From assembly GCA_002483865.1 (NCBI GenBank), contig DLIT01000011.1, positions 1 through 6,600 of the forward strand: 6,600 nucleotides of DNA, given 5' to 3'. The notes beneath the pieces are model-generated. The model worked only from the letters and a program-made list of their open reading frames with translations. It did no database searches and was not told where the DNA came from. Position numbers and translations under genes: made by a program. Shown here one piece after another: positions 1-4,395 of this stretch; positions within the stretch are counted from its first letter, which is position 1, and the number at the start of each line of letters is the position of its first letter. The DNA is from Brevundimonas sp. UBA7635 (lineage in GTDB: Bacteria; Pseudomonadota; Alphaproteobacteria; Caulobacterales; Caulobacteraceae).

Positions 1-242
1 GGCCGGTCGTTCAGGATCACGGCCACGCCCTGGGCCTGGGCAATGGGGGCCAGCCGCTGGACAGCCGCGCGGATCACGTCATCGGACACATCCTTCAGCC
101 GGATCTGCAGGGCCGCAACCTCGCCCGCCGCCAGGGTGTCTTCCAGCACAGTGGCGAAAGCCTCCAGGTCGGGAATGGCCGGGGGCGTGATCAGGTAGAG
201 CTGACAGGGCGGACGGGGCGGGACAGAAGGTTGACGAGCCAT
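1..242 (-). CDS. thiE: Thiamine phosphate synthase, N-terminal part (cut by left edge)
   Basis: ThiE joins HMP-pyrophosphate and the thiazole phosphate to make thiamine monophosphate in the cytoplasm. The first 80 residues are visible, starting at the ATG whose complement lies at 240-242; the rest lies left of base 1. They show the start of the TIM barrel: strand LYLITPP (residues 15-21), the substrate-binding LQIRLKD (45-51, matching the LQLRIKD-type motif of the family), and VILNDR at 75-80, whose Asn-Asp pair belongs to the pyrophosphate/Mg site. A purine-rich stretch (GGGGGAGGG on the minus strand, about 15 bases upstream) may be the ribosome binding site. The gene is divergent from bfd. 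No TPP riboswitch (THI box) is recognisable in the 124 bases between thiE and the bfd start. The N-terminal tail is unusually proline-rich (VPPRPP then TPP). Identification is firm; C-terminal integrity cannot be judged. Confidence 0.9.
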   Translation of the reverse strand, partial: MARQPSVPPRPPCQLYLITPPAIPDLEAFATVLEDTLAAGEVAALQIRLKDVSDDVIRAAVQRLAPIAQAQGVAVILNDR

Positions 243-301
243 ACCAGTGCCCCTGCCCTCCCCCGATGCGGACGTCAATGTCGCAGGTTGGTGCGAACGA
301 G

Positions 302-344
302 TTGCAATCGCCGCGCGACATGTTATAGCGAGTCATTCTCAGTC
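302..344 (+). promoter_or_regulatory. Candidate bfd promoter with Fur-like site
   Basis: TTGCAA (302-307) and TATAGC (324-329) are 16 bases apart and could be -35 and -10 elements. Immediately downstream, where transcription would start, the direct repeat AGTCATT-N3-AGTCATT occurs (331-337 and 341-347). The complement of TCATTCTCA inside it is TGAGAATGA, which resembles a Fur half-site. Fur control of bfd is known in other bacteria, and a site over the start point would fit repression by iron-loaded Fur. This is a by-eye motif match and only tentative. Confidence 0.3.
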
Positions 345-366
345 ATTGCTTCCGGGGCAAATCGCC

Positions 367-552
367 TTGTACGTCTGCAACTGTAACGGCCTTCGCCAAC
401 GTGACGTCGCCCAGGCCATCGAGGCTGGCGCGACCCGTCCCAAAGAGATTTTCGCCTCGCATAAGTGCGCGCCCCAGTGTGCCAAGTGCGTCTGCGAAAT
501 GCGCCAGATGATCCAGGAGACCCAGACCGCCTATGCGATGGCAGCAGAATAG
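367..552 (+). CDS. bfd: Bacterioferritin-associated ferredoxin (Bfd, [2Fe-2S])
   Basis: Bfd is a small cytoplasmic [2Fe-2S] protein that docks on bacterioferritin and passes electrons to its haem, so that stored ferric iron is reduced and released. The protein has 61 residues (family about 60-75). It begins YVCNCNG and carries the four cluster ligands at Cys4, Cys6, Cys38 and Cys41, the same numbers as in E. coli Bfd. That match supports the rare TTG start at 367. A longer reading from a GTG at 247 would add 40 residues unlike the family and run through the likely promoter. Two further cysteines, Cys34 and Cys43, flank the second ligand pair (KCAPQCAKCVC). The ribosome binding site is weak (GGGG about 10 bases upstream). 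bfr, its partner, follows 174 bases downstream on the same strand. The family call is firm; the exact start is slightly less so. Confidence 0.88.
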   Translation: MYVCNCNGLRQRDVAQAIEAGATRPKEIFASHKCAPQCAKCVCEMRQMIQETQTAYAMAAE

Positions 553-588
553 GTCGACCCTGACCTATATGCAGACGAAATTCACTCG

Positions 589-649
589 CACTATCAATGT
601 AGTGATAAGAACTCGCAAATAATCATTTGTCCTTCGAACGTGCTAAAAC
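589..649 (+). promoter_or_regulatory. Candidate bfr control region: two palindromes and a -10
   Basis: The bfd-bfr spacer is AT-richer than its surroundings and holds three signals. CACTA (589-593) and TAGTG (600-604) form a perfect inverted repeat with a 6-base spacer. CAAAT (616-620) and ATTTG (625-629) form another, within GCAAATAATCATTTG, which resembles alphaproteobacterial Fur-type sites. GCTAAAAC (642-649) matches the Caulobacter housekeeping -10 consensus GCTANAWC. A possible -35, TTGTCC (627-632), is only 9 bases before it, shorter than usual. A repressor on the second palindrome would block that -35. This suggests that bfr has its own, possibly iron-responsive, promoter in addition to read-through from bfd. 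Not tested. Confidence 0.35.
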
Positions 650-703
650 CGGCACAACAGGTTACGGAACTACAGGGTCGGTCGACTGGACACCCGCTCC
701 GCA

Positions 704-719
704 GCCTTTGACGAAAGGC
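704..719 (+). promoter_or_regulatory. Hairpin enclosing the bfr ribosome binding site
   Basis: GCCTTT (704-709) and AAAGGC (714-719) form a perfect 6-bp stem with the tetraloop GACG. The 3' arm contains AAAGG, the only good Shine-Dalgarno sequence for the bfr ATG at 727 (spacing 8). If it folds in the mRNA, ribosome access to bfr would be reduced until the stem opens, which may be constitutive tuning or regulation. The pairing is seen directly; the role is inferred. Confidence 0.45.
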
Positions 720-726
720 GAAGATC

Positions 727-1215
727 ATGAAGGGCGATCCCAACATCATTCGCACCCTCAATGCGGTGCTGACGAATGAACTGACGGCAGTGAACCAGTA
801 CTTCCTGCACGCCCGAATGTTCGAAAGCTGGGGCCTGGCCCACCTGGGCGAGATCATCTACCAGGAATCCATCGGCGAGATGAAGCACGCCGATATGCTG
901 ATCAAGCGCATCCTGTTCCTGGACGGCCTGCCCAATCTGCAGGACCTGCACAAGCTCAAGGTCGGCGAAGATCCGATCGAATGCCTGGGCGCTGACCTGC
1001 AGTTGGAACTGGACAGCCGCACGGCCACCCGTGATGCCCTGACGCTGTGCGAACAGGCCCGCGACTATGTCAGCCGCGACCTGCTGCTCAAGATCCTGTC
1101 TGACACAGAACACCACATCGACTTCCTGGAAAACCAGCAGAAGCTGATCGAACTGATGGGCGCGCAGAACTATCTGCAGTCGGCGATGAAGGAAATCGTG
1201 CCCGAGGCGCACTGA
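727..1215 (+). CDS. bfr: Bacterioferritin
   Basis: Bacterioferritin forms a hollow 24-subunit haem-containing shell in the cytoplasm that oxidises ferrous iron and stores it as a ferric mineral. The 162 residues align without gaps to E. coli Bfr through residue 135, keeping ferroxidase ligands Glu18, Glu51, His54, Glu94 and His130 and the haem axial ligand Met52 (motif GEMKHAD). The sixth E. coli ligand, Glu127, is Thr here (SDTEHHID, residues 125-132), with Glu128 and His129 beside it. This may be a normal subgroup variant; I recall Asp-Thr-Glu-Glu-His in other proteobacterial Bfr proteins. The ATG at 727 has AAAGG 8 bases upstream, held inside a small hairpin. It lies downstream of bfd, its reductase partner, and ends in its own intrinsic terminator. 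Family assignment is very firm. Confidence 0.96.
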   Translation: MKGDPNIIRTLNAVLTNELTAVNQYFLHARMFESWGLAHLGEIIYQESIGEMKHADMLIKRILFLDGLPNLQDLHKLKVGEDPIECLGADLQLELDSRTATRDALTLCEQARDYVSRDLLLKILSDTEHHIDFLENQQKLIELMGAQNYLQSAMKEIVPEAH

Positions 1216-1243
1216 TACCCACGGGCATCGATCCGATGACAAC

Positions 1244-1279
1244 AGGCCTGATCGACCCCGGCGGTTGGTCAGGCCTTTT
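1244..1279 (+). terminator. Intrinsic terminator after bfr
   Basis: AGGCCTGA (1244-1251) pairs perfectly with TCAGGCCT (1269-1276), with partial further pairing inside the loop. The stem runs into TTTT (1276-1279). It starts 28 bases after the bfr stop codon and closes the bfd-bfr unit. The T run is short but the stem is strong. Confidence 0.8.
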
Positions 1280-1642
1280 GCATGGCCCATGCTTACCTCT
1301 GTCCGAATACAGCCTTTAAAAAAAACAGGGTCTAGAGCGTCTCAGGAGTCTATTCTGGTTCCTTGTTGACGGGCGGGCCTGCACCGGATGGACGGATGGT
1401 CGGCGCGCTGATCATGCCATCGCGGCCAACCCGGGCGTGCACAGGGATCGCTGGACGCAGCCAAGGCCAGGAAAATACCGGGTCTGGGGCCGCAAGACCT
1501 GATGGCTGCCACCCTGCCGGGCGCGGAAACTGACGCGCCCCATTGCCCTTTTAGTACTGTTCCTCTACGGCTCGCGCGATTTTGTGCGCCCGCCGTGTTC
1601 CTTGGCCGGGCCGCCTCCCAGCCCTTTGATCCAGCGGTTTTC
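1280..1642. other. Long gene-free region upstream of efp
   Basis: This stretch of 363 bases has no convincing gene. One plus-strand frame is open into efp from 1502, but it lacks family similarity ahead of the EF-P start, and a minus-strand frame (1342-1791) overlaps efp antisense. Visible structure: TTT plus eight A (1315-1325), a tandem pair GGATGGAC-GGATGGTC (1386-1401), a hairpin GGTCT/AGACC (1481-1485, 1495-1499) and a strong GC hairpin at 1519-1540. It presumably holds the efp promoter and leader. I cannot pick a -35/-10 pair with confidence. A small RNA is possible but unsupported. Confidence 0.5.
1519..1540 (+). other. GC-rich hairpin in the region before efp
   Basis: GGGCGCG (1519-1525) pairs perfectly with CGCGCCC (1534-1540) around the 8-base loop GAAACTGA. 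A weak T-rich run (CCCTTTTAG, 1546-1554) follows 5 bases later. It could be a terminator for an unseen upstream transcript or a leader structure of efp mRNA. It sits about 100 bases before the efp start codon. The pairing is clear; the role is unknown. Confidence 0.45.
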
Positions 1643-2209
1643 ATGAAGATCAACGCCAATACCATCAAACCCGGTATGGTCCTGCAGCACAACAATGGTC
1701 TGTGGGTCGTTACCAAGGTCAACCACGTCAAGCCCGGCAAGGGCGGTGCCTTCGCCAACGTGGAAGCCAAGAACCTCGAAACCGGCAACAAGCTGGCCGA
1801 GCGCTTCCGTTCGGAAGACCGTGTCGAACGCGTTACCCTGGAACAGAAGGACTTCTCCTACCTGTTCGACAATGGCGACAGCCTCGTCTTCATGGACGAC
1901 GAGACCTATGAGCAGATCGAACTGCAGAAGGCCTGGGTCGGGGATGACCGCATTCCCTACCTGCAAGAAGGCATGAAGGTCGTCATCGAAATGCACGAAG
2001 GTCGCCCCATTGGCCTGGAACTGCCGGACCATGTTGTTCTGGTGGTTGCCGAGACCGAGCCGACCGTCAAGGGCCAGACCGCCTCTTCGTCCTACAAGCC
2101 TGCCAAGGCCGACAACGGCGTTCGCATCATGATCCCGCCCTTCATGGGTGTCGGTGAAAAGATCATCGTCGACACGGCCACCGGCGAATACGTCCGCCGC
2201 GCGGACTAA
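1643..2209 (+). CDS. efp: Translation elongation factor P
   Basis: EF-P binds the ribosome between the P and E sites and helps form peptide bonds at consecutive prolines. The protein has 188 residues, the usual length. Domain I (about 1-62, KOW-like) carries the functional loop KPGKGGAF with Lys33 at the tip, equivalent to the modified Lys34 of E. coli EF-P, so it belongs to the lysine type rather than the Arg32 type rhamnosylated by EarP. The modifying enzymes are not in this window. The central OB domain (about 68-125) and C-terminal OB domain (about 130-186) follow; the latter holds the family signature around [11 protein letters not shown] (residues 155-165). I chose the ATG at 1643 because [11 protein letters not shown] matches family N-termini. 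No clear Shine-Dalgarno sequence precedes it. An in-frame ATG at 1502 would add 47 residues foreign to the family. A terminator follows. Confidence 0.96.
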   Translation: MKINANTIKPGMVLQHNNGLWVVTKVNHVKPGKGGAFANVEAKNLETGNKLAERFRSEDRVERVTLEQKDFSYLFDNGDSLVFMDDETYEQIELQKAWVGDDRIPYLQEGMKVVIEMHEGRPIGLELPDHVVLVVAETEPTVKGQTASSSYKPAKADNGVRIMIPPFMGVGEKIIVDTATGEYVRRAD

Positions 2210-2222
2210 AAACCGCCGTCTT

Positions 2223-2240
2223 TCCCGATCAATATCGGGA
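2223..2240 (+). other. Small hairpin just after the efp stop codon
   Basis: TCCCGAT (2223-2229) and ATCGGGA (2234-2240) form a perfect 7-bp stem with loop CAAT, beginning 14 bases after the efp stop. No T run follows, so on its own it is not a terminator. Placed before the real terminator, it may protect the 3' end of the efp mRNA. Confidence 0.5.
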
Positions 2241-2259
2241 TCAGTAAACAAGCGTACCG

Positions 2260-2292
2260 GGGCGCGGCCTGTCCGCGCCCTTCTTGTTTTTT
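2260..2292 (+). terminator. Intrinsic terminator after efp
   Basis: GGGCGCGG (2260-2267) pairs perfectly with CCGCGCCC (2273-2280) around loop CCTGT. It is followed by TTCTTGTTTTTT (2281-2292). This is a textbook rho-independent terminator separating efp from suhB, so suhB probably needs a promoter of its own or partial read-through in the 64 bases that remain. Confidence 0.9.
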
Positions 2293-2356
2293 ATTTTCAG
2301 CTTCTCCGTCTGTCCGGGCCTGATGCCTTCAAGGACAGCCGGACCAGGAGACTCCC

Positions 2357-3163
2357 ATGGCTCTCGCCTCCTCGCTCGTCCAGGTCATGATCGGTGCCGT
2401 CCGCAAGACCGCTCGACCTCTCCTTCGGGACTTTGGCGAAGTATCCCAGCTTCAGGTTTCACGCAAAGGACCAGGCGATTTCGTCACGGCCGCGGATCTG
2501 AAGGCCGAAGACAGCCTCTACGAACTGCTGATGAAGGCCCGCCCGGGCTATAGTTTCCTCGGCGAAGAACGCGGTCTGGTCGAAGGCACCGACAAATCGC
2601 ATATGTGGATTGTCGATCCGATCGACGGCACCACCAACTTCATGCACGCCATGCCGCATTTTGCGATCACGGTGGGCCTGCAACGCACTCATCCCGATGG
2701 CTCAACCGAAATCGTTGCGGGCGTCACCTACAACCCGGTGATGAATGAGCTGTTCTGGGCCGAAAAAGGCAAGGGCTGCTATCTGAACGACCAGCGCATC
2801 CGCGTCTCGGGCCGTCGCGACCTGTCCGAGGCCCTGGTGGCCACCGGCCTGCCCTTCATCGGCAAGACCGGCCATGGGCAGGCGATCAAGGACATCCACG
2901 CCGTAGGTCAGCGCGTCGCCGGCATCCGGCGCCTGGGCGCAGCCTCGCTGGACTTCGCCTGGGTGGCCGCGGGCCGCTATGACGCCTTCTTCGAGCGTAA
3001 CCTGCAGCCGTGGGACGTGGCCGCTGGCCTGCTGTTCGTCACCGAGGCCGGTGGCGTCGTCACCACCATCGACGTGGACGGCGATCCCAAGAACGGCAAG
3101 CAGATCGTGGCCGCCAACCCGGAACTGCAGCCGCAACTGCGCAAGGTACTGCAAGGCGCCTGA
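2357..3163 (+). CDS. suhB: Inositol-1-monophosphatase family protein (SuhB)
   Basis: This is a Mg-dependent, Li-sensitive-type phosphatase that removes phosphate from myo-inositol-1-phosphate and related sugar phosphates in the cytoplasm. The protein has 268 residues (family 250-280). The metal-binding motifs are complete: Asp47 in FVTAAD, Glu70 in FLGEER, the signature WIVDPIDGTTNF (84-95) with Asp87 and Asp90, and Asp220 in QPWDVAAG. The ATG at 2357 has AGGAG at 2346-2350, 6 bases upstream, the best ribosome binding site in the window. In E. coli SuhB also works in rRNA transcription antitermination; whether that holds here cannot be told from sequence. It is flanked by terminators on both sides, so it is probably expressed separately from efp. 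The family is certain; the physiological substrate is not. Confidence 0.94.
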   Translation: MALASSLVQVMIGAVRKTARPLLRDFGEVSQLQVSRKGPGDFVTAADLKAEDSLYELLMKARPGYSFLGEERGLVEGTDKSHMWIVDPIDGTTNFMHAMPHFAITVGLQRTHPDGSTEIVAGVTYNPVMNELFWAEKGKGCYLNDQRIRVSGRRDLSEALVATGLPFIGKTGHGQAIKDIHAVGQRVAGIRRLGAASLDFAWVAAGRYDAFFERNLQPWDVAAGLLFVTEAGGVVTTIDVDGDPKNGKQIVAANPELQPQLRKVLQGA

Positions 3164-3184
3164 TCCCCGGATCAGCCAAATCAG

Positions 3185-3219
3185 AAAGGGTCAGGCCTCC
3201 GGGTCTGGCCCTTTTTCTT
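3185..3219 (+). terminator. Intrinsic terminator after suhB
   Basis: AAAGGGTCAG (3185-3194) pairs with CTGGCCCTTT (3205-3214) through one T-G wobble. A T-rich run (CTTTTTCTT) completes it. A smaller hairpin, CTGATC/GATCAG (3160-3165, 3170-3175), overlaps the suhB stop codon just before it and may add 3'-end stability. Confidence 0.85.
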
Positions 3220-3379
3220 GGCTGTATTCGCTTTTAGTGTTGATGAGCCATCTTGCGTCAATTGCTTCCGTCATCCTCCGACCAGCCGCATGGCGGCGCA
3301 GATCGGGGGACCCAGCGGCACCGAAGGTGATCTGTAATCCGAAGTGCTGCCTGCCCATTTTCGCCCAGCCCAGTCTGCC

Positions 3380-4360
3380 ATGACGCCTGACCATTCCGCG
3401 CCCTTCATCATCGCCCATCGTGGGGCCTCGGGTGAGCGGCCCGAACATACCCGCGCAGCCTATGAGCGGGCGATTGAGCAGGGCGCGGACATCATCGAAC
3501 CTGATCTGGTCATGACGCGCGATGGCCAACTGGTCGTGCGCCACGAAAATGAGATCGGCAGCACCACGGACGTGGCCGTGCATGCCGAGTTTGCTACCCG
3601 CCGCACCACTCGCCTGATCGACGGGGTCGAGGTCAGCGGCTGGTTTACCGAGGACTTCACCCTCGACGAACTGAAGCGTCTGAAAGCGCGTGAGCGCCTG
3701 CCCGACCTGCGACCGGCCTCGGTCCGTTTCGACGGCCAGGACGCCATCCTGACGTTTGAGGAGGTCCTCCAGATCGCCCACGAGGCCAGCCAATGCACCG
3801 GCCGCGTCATCGGGATTGCGCCCGAGCTGAAGCATCCCAGCCATTTTGCCGCCCTGGGCCTCGACATGGAAACGGCCGTGGTCGGCGTGCTGGAAGCCCA
3901 TGGCCTGACGGGATCCGATGCCCCGGTCATCCTGCAATGCTTCGAGGTCGGGCCGCTGGAGCGCCTGTCGCGGCGGATCGACACGCCCCTGCTGCAACTG
4001 ATGACGGGCAAGGGTGGCCCCTTTGACCGCCCGGACATGGCCTATGCCCAAATGGCCACGCCAGAGGGGCTGAAGGCCATTGCCACCTATGCCAGCCATG
4101 TGGGGGTCGAGACCGGCCTGATCCTGCCGCGCGACGCCGAGGGGCGCAGCACCACCCCGACCCGCCTGATCCCCGATGCCCATGAGGCCGGGCTGAAGGT
4201 CGTCGTCTGGACCCTGCGCGCCGAAAACGCCTTCCTGCCCGTCGAGCATCGCTCAGGCACGAACCCGGCCAACCATGGCGACATGGCGGGCTACCTGGCC
4301 CGGTTCCGCGCCCTGGGCGTCGATGCCGTCTTTACCGACTTCCCTGCCCTCGCCCGCTGA
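3380..4360 (+). CDS. Glycerophosphodiester phosphodiesterase (GlpQ-like family)
   Basis: GDPD enzymes split glycerophosphodiesters (deacylated phospholipids) into glycerol-3-phosphate and an alcohol. From the ATG at 3380 the protein has 326 residues. Catalytic and metal positions are present: the HRGASGERPEHT block (His13, Arg14), GADIIEPDLVMTRDG with Glu40 and Asp42, RHEN with His55, and PELKHP with Glu149 and Lys151. DFTLDELKRLK (92-102) and the length resemble GlpQ of E. coli. Unlike periplasmic GlpQ, no signal peptide is seen, so a cytoplasmic enzyme is likely. An in-frame GTG at 3344 would add 12 residues; an AAGGTGATC sequence lies 11 bases before it, somewhat far. Neither start has a good ribosome binding site. 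No glycerol-3-phosphate transporter is adjacent. It converges on the ABC transporter gene. I leave the symbol blank because glpQ and ugpQ cannot be separated with confidence. Confidence 0.88.
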   Translation: MTPDHSAPFIIAHRGASGERPEHTRAAYERAIEQGADIIEPDLVMTRDGQLVVRHENEIGSTTDVAVHAEFATRRTTRLIDGVEVSGWFTEDFTLDELKRLKARERLPDLRPASVRFDGQDAILTFEEVLQIAHEASQCTGRVIGIAPELKHPSHFAALGLDMETAVVGVLEAHGLTGSDAPVILQCFEVGPLERLSRRIDTPLLQLMTGKGGPFDRPDMAYAQMATPEGLKAIATYASHVGVETGLILPRDAEGRSTTPTRLIPDAHEAGLKVVVWTLRAENAFLPVEHRSGTNPANHGDMAGYLARFRALGVDAVFTDFPALAR

Positions 4361-4362
4361 CA

Positions 4363-4383
4363 CCCTCCCCCGACGGGAGAGGG
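4363..4383. terminator. Palindrome between convergent genes, possible two-way terminator
   Basis: CCCTCCCC (from 4363) pairs with GGG-A-GAGGG (4375-4383) with one bulged A and loop CGAC. It fills most of the 35-base gap between the two convergent stop codons. There is no T run on either strand, so termination is uncertain. Its form (CCCTC...GAGGG) is like short palindromic intergenic repeats found many times in GC-rich proteobacterial genomes. Confidence 0.45.
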
Positions 4384-4395
4384 CTCAACGCCATC

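Noticed and set aside
243..366. TPP riboswitch in front of thiE
   Set aside because: No THI-box core is recognisable on the minus strand, and the gap is mostly occupied by the bfd promoter region.
551..566. AGGTC/GACCT inverted repeat at the end of bfd as a terminator
   Set aside because: The stem is only 5 bp and no T run follows; it overlaps the stop codon and is probably chance.
670..1290. A 206-codon open frame antisense to bfr
   Set aside because: It overlaps the whole bacterioferritin gene and its terminator and is compositionally a shadow frame.
1450..1500. GCAGCCAAGGC resembles part of the bacterial signal recognition particle RNA
   Set aside because: The neighbouring conserved core (GGTCAGGTCCGGAAGGAAGC-type) is missing, so the short match is chance.
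1502..1642. N-terminal extension of EF-P by 47 residues
   Set aside because: EF-P starts at the [11 protein letters not shown] segment in the family. The extension runs through a GC hairpin and has no resemblance to known EF-P.
1565..2251. A 228-codon open frame antisense to efp
   Set aside because: Its sense partner is a complete EF-P. No start context or family resemblance supports the antisense frame.
3191..4249. A 352-codon open frame antisense to the phosphodiesterase gene
   Set aside because: It lies over a clear GDPD gene. Its translation is Gly/Gln/Asp-rich and low in recognisable motifs, typical of the mirror frame of GC-rich coding DNA.
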